Below, piece by piece: positions 40,361 to 47,755 of a DNA stretch of 64,000 nucleotides; position 1 is the first letter of the stretch, and each line of letters opens with the position of its first letter. The DNA is taken from positions 1,651,001 through 1,715,000 of the forward strand of contig NZ_CP019427.1 of NCBI RefSeq assembly GCF_009834545.1. The letters are read 5' to 3'. The translations under genes were made by a program, and so were the position numbers. The notes beneath the pieces were generated by a model. That model saw only the letters and a list, made by a program, of their open reading frames with translations. It did not search any database and was not told where the DNA came from. Source of the stretch: Pseudomonas sp. S04. GTDB lineage: Bacteria; Pseudomonadota; Gammaproteobacteria; Pseudomonadales; Pseudomonadaceae.

Positions 40361-41143
40361 ATGTCGCTGCTGGCGCTGACCGACGCGCAGATCAGTACCT
40401 GGGTGGCCAGCTTCATGCTGCCGCTGTTCCGGGTGACGGCACTGCTGATGACCATGCCGATCATCGGCACCACCCTGGTGTCCAAGCGCATTCGCCTGTA
40501 CTTCGCCCTGGCGATCACCGTGGTGATCACCCCCAGCCTGCCGCCGATGCCCACGGTCAACGCGCTGGACTTGAGCGGCCTGCTGCTGATTGCCGAGCAG
40601 ATCCTGATTGGCGGGTTGTTGGGTTTCTCTCTGCAGCTGTTTTTCCAGGCCTTCGTGATTGCCGGGCAGATTGTCTCGATCCAGATGGGCATGGGTTTCG
40701 CCTCCATGGTCGACCCCACCAATGGCGTGTCGGCGGCGGTGATCGGGCAGTTCCTGACCATGCTGGTGACCCTGTTGTTTCTCGGGATGAACGGCCACCT
40801 GGTGGTGTTCGAAGTGCTCACCGAGAGCTTCACCACCTTGCCGGTGGGCAGCGCCATGTTGGTCAATCACTTCTGGGATATCGCCAACAAGCTCGGCTGG
40901 GTGCTGGGTGCGGCCATGCTGCTGGTGCTGCCGGCGATCACCGCACTGCTGGTGGTCAACATTGCCTTCGGCATCATGACCCGCGCGGCGCCGCAACTGA
41001 ACATTTTCTCCATCGGCTTTCCGCTGACCCTGGTGCTGGGCCTGGTGATCTTCTGGATCAGCCTGGGTGACATTCTCAATCAGTATCAACCGCTGGCCAC
41101 CGAGGCTTTGCAGTTGCTGCGCGATATGGCTCAGGCGCGCTAA
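40361..41143 (+). CDS. fliR: Flagellar export gate protein FliR
   Basis: A 260-residue membrane protein with several helices. Conserved stretches include GMGFASMVDPTNGV and the C-terminal FWISLGDIL. It completes the FliPQR gate and lies 3 bp before flhB. Confidence 0.96.
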   Translation: MSLLALTDAQISTWVASFMLPLFRVTALLMTMPIIGTTLVSKRIRLYFALAITVVITPSLPPMPTVNALDLSGLLLIAEQILIGGLLGFSLQLFFQAFVIAGQIVSIQMGMGFASMVDPTNGVSAAVIGQFLTMLVTLLFLGMNGHLVVFEVLTESFTTLPVGSAMLVNHFWDIANKLGWVLGAAMLLVLPAITALLVVNIAFGIMTRAAPQLNIFSIGFPLTLVLGLVIFWISLGDILNQYQPLATEALQLLRDMAQAR

Positions 41144-41146
41144 GCC

Positions 41147-42286
41147 ATGGCCGAAAGCGAGAGTGGCCAGGACAAGACCGAAGAGCCCACGGACAAAAAG
41201 AAAAAGGACGCCCGCGAGAAGGGTGAAATCGCCCGCTCCAAGGAGCTCAACACCCTGGCGGTGATGCTCGCCGGGGCCGGCGGCTTGCTGGTCTATGGCG
41301 GTGGCCTGGCCCTGGATCTGCTGGACATCATGCGGCTCAACTTCAGCTTGCCCCGCGAGGTACTGCTCAGCCCCGGTGCCATGGGCCAGTACCTGTTGCA
41401 CTCGGGCAAGATTGCGATCATCGCCGTGCAACCGGTGTTGATCACCTTGCTCCTGGCCGCGCTGATCGGCCCGATTTCCCTGGGTGGTTGGTTGTTTGCC
41501 GGCAGTAGCCTGGCACCCAAATTCAGCCGGATGAACCCGGCCAATGGCCTCAAGCGCATGTTCTCCTCGACCGCGGTGATCGAGCTGCTCAAGGCGCTGG
41601 CCAAGTTCCTGTTGATCCTGTTCGTTGCGTTGACGGTGTTGAAGTCAGACATCGACGACCTGCTGCGCATCGCCCATGAACCGCTGGAGCAGGCGATTAT
41701 CCACAGCGTGCAGCTGGTGGGCTGGAGCACACTGTGGATGGCTTGCGGGCTAATCCTGATTGCCGCCGTCGACGTGCCGGTGCAGTTGTACCAGAGCCAC
41801 AAGAAGTTGCTGATGACCAAGCAGGAGATCCGCGACGAGCACAAGGACCAGGAAGGCCGCCCCGAGGTCAAGCAGCGCATCCGCCAGTTGCAGCACGACA
41901 TGTCCCAGCGGCGGATGATGGCGGCCATTCCCGACGCCGACGTGGTCATCACCAACCCGACCCACTATGCGGTGGCGCTCAAGTACGATCCGGACAAAGG
42001 CGGCGCGCCAATGCTCGTCGCCAAGGGCAGCGACTTCCTGGCCCTGAAAATCCGCGAAATCGCCGTGAGCAACAATGTGTTGCTGCTGGAGTCACCGGCG
42101 TTGGCGCGGTCGATCTACTACTCCACCGAGATGGATCAGGAAATTCCGGGCGGGCTGTACCTGGCAGTGGCCCAGGTGCTGGCCTACGTCTACCAGATCC
42201 GCCAGTTTCGGGCGGGTAAGGGCAAGCGGCCGGAGCCGTTCACGGATGATGTGCCGATTCCGCCGGAGTTGCGGCGGGATTCTTGA
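41147..42286 (+). CDS. flhB: Flagellar export switch protein FlhB
   Basis: A 379-residue protein with an N-terminal cytoplasmic lysine-rich segment (EEPTDKKKKDAREKGE), four membrane helices and a C-terminal domain with the self-cleavage motif NPTH at about residue 270. Cleavage there, with FliK, switches export from hook to filament. It ends the fliL operon and faces the first RHS gene, which ends 34 bp away on the other strand. Confidence 0.97.
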   Translation: MAESESGQDKTEEPTDKKKKDAREKGEIARSKELNTLAVMLAGAGGLLVYGGGLALDLLDIMRLNFSLPREVLLSPGAMGQYLLHSGKIAIIAVQPVLITLLLAALIGPISLGGWLFAGSSLAPKFSRMNPANGLKRMFSSTAVIELLKALAKFLLILFVALTVLKSDIDDLLRIAHEPLEQAIIHSVQLVGWSTLWMACGLILIAAVDVPVQLYQSHKKLLMTKQEIRDEHKDQEGRPEVKQRIRQLQHDMSQRRMMAAIPDADVVITNPTHYAVALKYDPDKGGAPMLVAKGSDFLALKIREIAVSNNVLLLESPALARSIYYSTEMDQEIPGGLYLAVAQVLAYVYQIRQFRAGKGKRPEPFTDDVPIPPELRRDS

Positions 42287-42320
42287 TTTTGGTGTGGTGA
42301 TAGGAGGGGGGCTTAATCAA

Positions 42321-43415
42321 TTAATAGCGACGCTCCCTGATTAATTGGCTGGCTTTGTATGGATGAACGCCTCTGATTGTCCCTGCTACTGCGTTGTATC
42401 CTACAATTCTTTGGCTTATCATACCGGCATCGCCGCGCGACATTTTATGGCGTTCCATTAGTTCGGGGGTCATTTTCGAAGAGGCGTTATACATATTAAT
42501 TTTATCGACGTCGATGTCTATCGAGTTGTAAAGTTTTGGAGGGAGTTGATTTAGTTGTTCGGGTGCTACTTGGGCGTAGCTTAGTTCTTGGAGGCTGGCA
42601 TTGTGTTTTGTGTATGCCAAAGGGGTATCTTGTCCGAGCTTTATTTCTTGTTTGCTTATGATTTTTCCGTCATAGCTCACGAGCTTTATTCCTTCGTGAT
42701 TTTTAGCGCCGACTTTCATCGAGGTTGATTCTGTCCATTCTCCGTTCAGCATGCGGTTGTTGGTTGTTAACGTTTCTACAAATGATTCTTCGGTGATATG
42801 AGTGAATATTTTTTCGGGTCCGCTCTTGAAGGTGGGTCCACGTGGTCTGCGCCCTGCAAGGCGAAGAGTAGACTGTGTGCGCATGTGTCCACTAGGGTCA
42901 TGGAAGTTAATTGGATCGCCCATACAATAGGCATAAGCATTCAATCCCCCTTTTCCAAATGGACTCCAACTATCCGGGCTATTAAACCTCATCAACACAG
43001 GGTTAAACGCCCGATACCCATTCCCCAATAAATAATGCCCAGTCACCGGGTCCGGCTGTTGGCCGTTGAAACCCAGCAGGCTGAGCAAGCCACTCAATGC
43101 CGGTCGATGCCCGTAAGGCGAGTACGCGATTGGGTGTCGCGGATGATCTTTCTTGAGGGTATGCAGTACTGAACGTTGCAGGTCCGTGGACAGCAGAGCG
43201 GTGTCCAGTGCATCGCCATCCCGTTGTTGCTGGGCCAGTAGTAAGTCGTCGTGCTGAACAATTGAATACTTTGTCGCACCTTGAATTTCAGTCGCCAAGC
43301 GGCTTTTGCAGTAAAAGCGTTCATGCACGGGCGTATCAGGCTGTGTTTGGTGGATCAGTCGATCCAGTGGGTCGTAGCGATATTGGCAGAGCAGGGTTGT
43401 GGGAGGGGAAGCCAT
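42321..43415 (-). CDS. Short RHS-core protein 1 with unique C-terminus
   Basis: A 364-residue protein. The N-terminal half is an RHS-associated core (DPLDRLIHQTQPDTPVHERF, then LGFNGQQPDPVTGHYLLGNG and FNSPDSWSPFGKGGLN). The core ends near GDPINFHDPSGH, and about 190 residues of unrelated C-terminus follow (AT-richer DNA). This is the layout of polymorphic toxins and TccC-like proteins, but the long repeat shell is missing and no signal peptide is seen. The C-terminus matches nothing I recognise. No immunity gene follows: only 34 bp separate its stop from that of flhB. The start at 43415 aligns with the other two copies; ribosome site poor. Confidence 0.8.
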   Translation of the reverse strand: MASPPTTLLCQYRYDPLDRLIHQTQPDTPVHERFYCKSRLATEIQGATKYSIVQHDDLLLAQQQRDGDALDTALLSTDLQRSVLHTLKKDHPRHPIAYSPYGHRPALSGLLSLLGFNGQQPDPVTGHYLLGNGYRAFNPVLMRFNSPDSWSPFGKGGLNAYAYCMGDPINFHDPSGHMRTQSTLRLAGRRPRGPTFKSGPEKIFTHITEESFVETLTTNNRMLNGEWTESTSMKVGAKNHEGIKLVSYDGKIISKQEIKLGQDTPLAYTKHNASLQELSYAQVAPEQLNQLPPKLYNSIDIDVDKINMYNASSKMTPELMERHKMSRGDAGMISQRIVGYNAVAGTIRGVHPYKASQLIRERRY

Positions 43416-43479
43416 CTGCATACACCGGATTTGCAAGTGCTGGGAGCTTGAGTATCTGCGCAAATGTCGAGGGTGGGTA

Positions 43480-43495
43480 CTAGCAGAACTGCTAG
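43480..43495. promoter_or_regulatory. CTAGCAG-N2-CTGCTAG palindrome upstream of RHS gene 1
   Basis: A 16-bp perfect inverted repeat located 65 bp before the start codon of RHS gene 1. The same element occurs at the same distance before the other two RHS genes, within a conserved flank. It may be an operator or a promoter-linked hairpin. Confidence 0.45.
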
Positions 43496-43511
43496 GTCCG
43501 GCAGCCTGTAC

Positions 43512-43637
43512 AGAGAAAAAGGAGAAAAAGGGGACTGGAGAAAAAGAGAAAAAGGGGACAGATTTATTTTTAAGAGAAAAAGGGGACAGATTTATTTTTA
43601 GGAAAAAGAGGAAAAAGGGGACAGATTTATTTTTTGA
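43512..43637 (+). repeat. GGGGACAGATTTATTTT repeat cluster, left of the RAYT gene
   Basis: Three full copies of GGGGACAGATTTATTTT (from 43554, 43582 and 43617), joined by GAAAAAGG-type filler. They lie between the truncated upstream flank of RHS gene 1 and the 3' end of the transposase gene. The inverse motif lies on the other side of the transposase gene. Confidence 0.9.
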
Positions 43638-43653
43638 TCAAAAGGGAAGCGGG

Positions 43654-44373
43654 TTATCGACCGTCTGAGTCATTCGTATTGCGCTTTTTTGCGGGCCTAC
43701 CTTGCCCGCGACCTATTATACGAAGCCCTGTGATGCGTTCTATTTCCTCTACAAAGCAGGAGGTCCCCGTCAACTGTCCACGTTGAAGAGCGCCTCTTAT
43801 GAGCTCCAGTTCTCCACTCGGAGTGACTTGGGCTACAAATTCTTTATAGCTGTTTCGGCGAATGAGTTCAGTAGTGCCCAATGCTTCAAAGCATGGGTCA
43901 ATATCCAGCCAATTGCGTTCAGCTGGTTCTTGTAGACGAAGTCGGTAGCTAGACCATGGATAGTCCTCTGCGCGTGACACGATATGAGCTCTCACGGGAT
44001 TCAGCTCAATGTACCGGCTGCACGCAAGAAGATAGGCGTCAGATTGAACAACACTGGATTTGTAACGGCTCTCCCATAACGTGCCTGAGCGCCCTTCCAG
44101 CTTATTTCGATAGCGGGTCATGCGAGCTGCAAGGGCTTTCATTAGTTGCCCAAGGCCTGATGCGGTGTCGCCAGGTGCAAGCAAAAGATGGACGTGGTTG
44201 GTCATCAAACAATAGGCATACACGCTTACATCGAAGGCCTCTTTCAGTTCGCGCAGGTCTGAGAGGTAGTGTTCAAAATCGGCTGTTTCAGCGAAAACAA
44301 CCTGCCGATTGTGGCCACGTTGTACGACATGGTGGGGGTGGTTGGGCAGTACTACGCGTCCTATTCTGGGCAT
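43654..44373 (-). CDS. REP-associated tyrosine transposase (RAYT, Y1/IS200-like)
   Basis: A 239-residue single-strand DNA transposase-like protein. The HUH motif is His60-Val-His62 in MTNHVHLLL, and the likely catalytic Tyr121 is in CSRYIELNPVRAH. AGGAGG lies right before the ATG at 44373. RAYT proteins nick REP-type DNA and are normally single-copy and domesticated. Here the gene is flanked by inverted clusters of GGGGACAG/CTGTCCCC and lies between RHS genes 1 and 2, suggesting a link with the rearrangements. It appears intact. Confidence 0.92.
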   Translation of the reverse strand: MPRIGRVVLPNHPHHVVQRGHNRQVVFAETADFEHYLSDLRELKEAFDVSVYAYCLMTNHVHLLLAPGDTASGLGQLMKALAARMTRYRNKLEGRSGTLWESRYKSSVVQSDAYLLACSRYIELNPVRAHIVSRAEDYPWSSYRLRLQEPAERNWLDIDPCFEALGTTELIRRNSYKEFVAQVTPSGELELIRGALQRGQLTGTSCFVEEIERITGLRIIGRGQGRPAKKRNTNDSDGR

Positions 44374-44445
44374 GCATCCTCCTACGTCCTTGTAGTGATG
44401 AGGAAAGCTTAGTGGGGGCGAGTAATTTTGCTTCCGTCATGTTGT

Positions 44446-44515
44446 AAATAAATCTGTCCCCTTTTCCCTTCGTCCCCTTTTCCCCCCTTTTCCCTTTTTC
44501 CGTCCCCTTTTCTGC
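44446..44515 (-). repeat. CTGTCCCC repeat cluster, right of the RAYT gene
   Basis: AAATAAATCTGTCCCC at 44446-44461 is the inverse of the motif on the other side of the transposase gene. It is followed by degenerate TCCCCTTTTCC copies and ends 19 bp from the stop of RHS gene 2. Confidence 0.88.
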
Positions 44516-44533
44516 CCAGAGATCTGCGGCGCA

Positions 44534-45535
44534 CTAGGCAGAGCGCACGCGATCAGAGTCCAAAACAGGATCGGGCGAATAAGGGTAGGAGTTGGGGGTA
44601 TTTAACCGTGAGGCCAGCTTCTGCTCGGCTGTGTGCACTATGCTCATTTTATACTGGTGTACTCGAGTGTTGGGAACATATTTATCGAGTTCGTTGCTGA
44701 TTCTCACGGCTTGTTCAATCTTGCTTTTGGCTCGGAGTATTGCATCATTCCTTTGGGGTGAGTTCGGCGCAGCGACTGCTGCCTTGATGGCTGCAAGGTT
44801 TCTATGGATTTTATTGTATTGATGTGCAATGGTGTTATTAAATAAGATCTGTTCGTTTGTATTCTTCAGACTTGTAGCAAGTTGTTCGACACCTACAGTG
44901 CCTTGTAGGAAGGCCTTTGAATTCTGCAGGGCCTTAACCATGGGGCCGAAAAGCTCTTCGGGCAGGTTTGCTTTGAAATGTGTAATGACTGCTTTATACC
45001 AGTTGTGCCCCGTTGTATCGGCCCGGTTCATCGAGTCGCCACTGCAATATGTATAGCAATTCAACCCTCCTTTTCCAAATGGGCTAAAACTATCCGGGCT
45101 ATTAAACCGCATCAACACCGGATTAAACGCCCGATATCCATTCCCCAGCAAATAATGCCCTGTTACCGGGTCCGGACGTTCGCCGTTAAAGCCCAGAAGA
45201 CTCGTCAATCCACTTTCGGCCTGGCGATGGCCGTAAGGCGAGTAGGCGATGGGGTGTTGCTGTTGATCGGCTGTGAAGGTGTGCAGCACCGAGCGCTGCT
45301 GGTCAGTCGCCAGCAATGTGCTTTCAACGGCGCCGCCCTGGTTCTTGTGTTGCGCCAGCAGGAGGTCGTTATTCTGAAAGACACTGAATCCAATCGCCCC
45401 CTGTATTTCGGTGGCCAAGCGGCTTTTGCAGTAAAAACGCTGGTGAGCGGGTGCGTCCGGTTGAAGCTGGCTGATCAGGCGATCCAGTGGGTCGTACCCA
45501 TAGCTGCAAAGTATTACAAGTTGTTGAGTCCCCAT
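44534..45535 (-). CDS. Short RHS-core protein 2 with helical C-terminus
   Basis: A 333-residue RHS-core protein. The core (MGTQQLVILCSYGYDPLDRL to about GGLNCYTYCSGDSMNRADTTGH, residues 1-175) is almost the same as that of copy 3, while the C-terminal 155 residues are different, lysine-rich and mostly helical (NLAAIKAAVAAPNSPQ, RAKSKIEQAVRISNELDKY). I recognise no domain in that tail. The ATG at 45535 has GGAG upstream; the longer open frame reads through a REP pair and is not coding. No immunity gene follows. Confidence 0.8.
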   Translation of the reverse strand: MGTQQLVILCSYGYDPLDRLISQLQPDAPAHQRFYCKSRLATEIQGAIGFSVFQNNDLLLAQHKNQGGAVESTLLATDQQRSVLHTFTADQQQHPIAYSPYGHRQAESGLTSLLGFNGERPDPVTGHYLLGNGYRAFNPVLMRFNSPDSFSPFGKGGLNCYTYCSGDSMNRADTTGHNWYKAVITHFKANLPEELFGPMVKALQNSKAFLQGTVGVEQLATSLKNTNEQILFNNTIAHQYNKIHRNLAAIKAAVAAPNSPQRNDAILRAKSKIEQAVRISNELDKYVPNTRVHQYKMSIVHTAEQKLASRLNTPNSYPYSPDPVLDSDRVRSA

Positions 45536-45599
45536 GGCAGGCGCTCCAGTTAACTCGGATTGAGCGCTTGAGTATCTGCGCAAACATCGCAGGCAGGTA

Positions 45600-45615
45600 C
45601 TAGCAGAACTGCTAG
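45600..45615. promoter_or_regulatory. CTAGCAG-N2-CTGCTAG palindrome upstream of RHS gene 2
   Basis: Same element as at 43480-43495 and 47460-47475, 65 bp before the RHS gene 2 start. Confidence 0.45.
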
Positions 45616-45665
45616 GTTCGGCAGTCTGTACGGCTCGGTCAGGTACGAGTCTAAGCACCGCAAAC

Positions 45666-45759
45666 CCTGTGGGAGCGGGCTTGCCCGCGAAAGCGGTGGG
45701 TTGGCCAACATCAATGGTTGCTGTGCCGACGTCATCGCGGGCAAGCCCGCTCCCACAGG
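45666..45759. repeat. REP pair (REPIN) upstream of flhA'
   Basis: Two inverted GTGGGAGCGGGCTTGCCCGC units separated by a 42-bp spacer. The same pair stands at 47526-47617 in the other copy. Confidence 0.9.
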
Positions 45760-45817
45760 GGTCTCCACAAGCCTTACAACCAGCCGCCACACCCTCAATT
45801 CCCCTCCAGGCAAAAGT

Positions 45818-45833
45818 TGGAAGGCTTCTTGCA
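45818..45833 (+). promoter_or_regulatory. Duplicated flhA sigma-54 promoter
   Basis: TGGAAG-GCTTC-TTGCA, identical to the site before the full flhA. It should still fire and transcribe only the truncated flhA copy. Confidence 0.7.
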
Positions 45834-45894
45834 GTAGCCGCCCTGCGCCCGCTTCTGGCGTCAAAAGTTTGCTTCAAAGGAACGGGGAATACCG

Positions 45895-46155
45895 GTGGAT
45901 CGCTCTCAATTTATCAACAATGCCCGCAGCAACATGGCAGACCTCAGTCGAGGCAATCTGGGCGTGCCGCTGTTGCTGCTGGTCATGTTGGCAATGATGA
46001 TGTTGCCGATCCCGCCGTTCCTGCTCGACGTGTTCTTTACCTTCAACATTGCCCTGTCGATCGTGGTGCTGCTGGTCTGTGTGTACGCGTTGCGGCCGCT
46101 GGATTTTGCGGTGTTCCCGACCATTCTGCTGGTGGCGACGCTGCTGCGCATGTAA
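45895..46155 (+). pseudogene. flhA': Truncated second copy of flhA (first 86 codons)
   Basis: The first 84-85 codons equal those of the real flhA (one silent change at 46073). After CTGCTGCG the sequence leaves flhA, codes one Met and stops at TAA in the transposase-linked AAATAAATC repeat. The product would be the N-terminal membrane part of FlhA. GTG start, ribosome site and sigma-54 promoter are all kept, so a short peptide may be made. Confidence 0.93.
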
Positions 46156-46256
46156 ATAAATCCATGTAAATAAATCTGTCCCCTTTTTCCCGGTCCCCTT
46201 TTTCCCCGTCCCCTTTTTCCCCTTTTTCCCGGTCCCCTTTTTCCCCCTTTTTCCCG
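46150..46256 (-). repeat. CTGTCCCC repeat cluster at the flhA' breakpoint
   Basis: AAATAAATCTGTCCCC at 46168-46183 followed by at least four degenerate TCCCCTTTTTCC copies. Orientation is the same as in 44446-44515. It joins the broken end of flhA' to the 3' end of RHS gene 3 (stop 24 bp away). Confidence 0.88.
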
Positions 46257-46279
46257 CTGTATGGCGATTTAGTGGGGGG

Positions 46280-47395
46280 CTATAATTCGTGATACTCCCT
46301 AATTGTTTTTTTGTATTTTTCAATGTATCTATCATGAAATAATGCACTTTCTCCGTCAGTTATCTCGCCTTTCCTAAATAACTCGATTTGTTTGGTTCGG
46401 ATTGTGGCGGCCCTTGCGGGTATTACTCCCGGTACTTTGCCGTTGAGTAGTTCTGATTCACGCGCACTCGCGTCGCCCGGAGCGAATCGTCCGGCAGGGT
46501 AGCGATGTTTAATATAGTTGACGTCCCCATGCAGGCGATCAAATTTTAGGACTAGATTTTTAGGTAGTTCTTTGGCTTTTTGAAGTTCAACCAGTTCTTT
46601 GCCGGTAAACTGTCTTCCCGCTTGTGAGAATAACGAGTCTGGCTCAGTCTTTGGGTAGATAAGTCCGGGATTGCTGTTGTGCACTTCAAGTGTTAGCTTT
46701 TCTCTAAATGTTAATCTTCTGCCGCCGCTTAATGTCCTGAGGTGATCTTTGCTGCTCATTCTCGCGAAAGTATGTTCAAAAAAAACTTTGTCAGCTTCTT
46801 CAAAAGAGTATCTATTCGGATTGGATGGGGTGGGGGGATATTTTGCGGGAGTGTGGCCGGGCGCTCTGCCAGTTGCATCGTTTCTATTGATCGGGTCTCC
46901 CAAACAATATGAATAAGTATTTAATCCGCCTTCCCCAAATGGACTCCATTTATCCGGGCTATTAAATCGCATCAACACCGGATTAAATGCCCGATATCCA
47001 TTCCCCAGCAAATAATGCCCTGTTACCGGGTCCGGACGTTCGCCGTTAAAGCCCAGAAGACTCGTCAATCCACTTTCGGCCTGGCGATGGCCGTAAGGCG
47101 AGTAGGCGATGGGGTGTTGCTGTTGATCGGCTGTGAAGGTGTGCAGCACCGAGCGCTGCTGGTCAGTCGCCAGCAATGTGCTTTCAACGGCGCCGCCCTG
47201 GTTCTTGTGTTGCGCCAGCAGGAGGTCGTTATTCTGAAAGACACTGAATCCAATCGCCCCCTGTATTTCGGTGGCCAAGCGGCTTTTGCAGTAAAAACGC
47301 TGGTGAGCGGATGCGTCTGGTTGACGTTGGCTGATCAGACGATCCAGTGGGTCGTACCCATAGCTGCAAAGTATTACAAGTTGTTGAGTCCCCAT
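46280..47395 (-). CDS. Short RHS-core protein 3 with a third C-terminus
   Basis: A 371-residue RHS-core protein. Residues 1 to about 170 (to GGLNTYSYCLGDPINRNDATGR) match copy 2, and the last 195 residues differ from both other copies (RYSFEEADKVFFEHTF, KFDRLHGDVNYIKHRYPAGR). The tail is lysine/arginine-rich and its DNA is AT-richer than the flagellar genes; I recognise no domain. The ATG at 47395 has the same GGAG site as copy 2. No immunity gene follows. Its start faces the full flhA, with a REP pair and the flhA promoter between. Confidence 0.8.
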   Translation of the reverse strand: MGTQQLVILCSYGYDPLDRLISQRQPDASAHQRFYCKSRLATEIQGAIGFSVFQNNDLLLAQHKNQGGAVESTLLATDQQRSVLHTFTADQQQHPIAYSPYGHRQAESGLTSLLGFNGERPDPVTGHYLLGNGYRAFNPVLMRFNSPDKWSPFGEGGLNTYSYCLGDPINRNDATGRAPGHTPAKYPPTPSNPNRYSFEEADKVFFEHTFARMSSKDHLRTLSGGRRLTFREKLTLEVHNSNPGLIYPKTEPDSLFSQAGRQFTGKELVELQKAKELPKNLVLKFDRLHGDVNYIKHRYPAGRFAPGDASARESELLNGKVPGVIPARAATIRTKQIELFRKGEITDGESALFHDRYIEKYKKTIREYHEL

Positions 47396-47459
47396 GGCAG
47401 GCGCTCCAGTTAACTCGGATTGAGCGCTTGAGTATCTGCGCAAACATCGCAGGCAGGTA

Positions 47460-47475
47460 CTAGCAGAACTGCTAG
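47460..47475. promoter_or_regulatory. CTAGCAG-N2-CTGCTAG palindrome upstream of RHS gene 3
   Basis: Third copy of the element, 65 bp before the RHS gene 3 start, as in the other two. Confidence 0.45.
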
Positions 47476-47525
47476 GTTCGGCAGTCTGTACGGCTCGGTC
47501 AGGTACGAGTCTAAGCACCGCAAAC

Positions 47526-47617
47526 CCTGTGGGAGCGGGCTTGCCCGCGAAAGCGGTGGGTTGGCCAACATCAATGGTTGCTGTGCCGACGTCATCGCGG
47601 GCAAGCCCGCTCCCACA
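47526..47617. repeat. REP pair (REPIN) between RHS gene 3 and flhA
   Basis: Inverted GTGGGAGCGGGCTTGCCCGC units in the 360-bp divergent gap. Besides this pair, the gap holds the palindrome at 47460 and the flhA promoter; no gene is seen in it. Confidence 0.9.
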
Positions 47618-47678
47618 AGGATCTCCTCGCGCCACACAGCCAACCGCTGCACCCTCTGTTCCCAGCCTCGGCAAAAGT

Positions 47679-47694
47679 TGGAAGGCTTCTTGCA
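47679..47694 (+). promoter_or_regulatory. Sigma-54 promoter of flhA
   Basis: TGGAAG-GCTTC-TTGCA keeps GG-N10-GC and the -12 block TTGCA; the -24 block has changes at its end. It lies 62 bp before the flhA start. flhA is RpoN/FleQ-dependent in P. aeruginosa. Confidence 0.7.
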
Positions 47695-47755
47695 GTAGCC
47701 GCCCTGCGCCCGCTTCTGGCGTCAAAAGTTTGCTTCAAAGGAACGGGGAATACCG

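Larger units (their letters stand above)
45063..46149. repeat. Copy A of the RHS-core/flank/flhA' duplication
   Basis: From about 45063 to 46149 the sequence repeats at about 46923-48009 with an offset of 1860 bp (1861 after 45815). Long blocks are identical (for example 45181-45440 and 45601-45750). Differences cluster in 45448-45480 and in 45757-45815. The copy holds the RHS gene 2 core, its flank, a REP pair, the flhA promoter and the first 86 codons of flhA. Confidence 0.93.

Noticed and set aside
43399..43668. 89-residue plus-strand frame as a possible immunity gene for RHS copy 1
   Set aside because: Most of it is the GAAAAAGGGGACAGA repeat read as lysine-rich peptide; no ribosome site.
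43956..44447. 163-residue plus-strand frame opposite the RAYT gene
   Set aside because: It is a shadow of the transposase gene, which has the HUH and Tyr motifs.
45536..45877. N-terminal extensions of RHS genes 2 and 3 (to 45877 and 47725)
   Set aside because: They translate through the REP pair and the flhA promoter region. The GGAG site and alignment with copy 1 support starts at 45535 and 47395.
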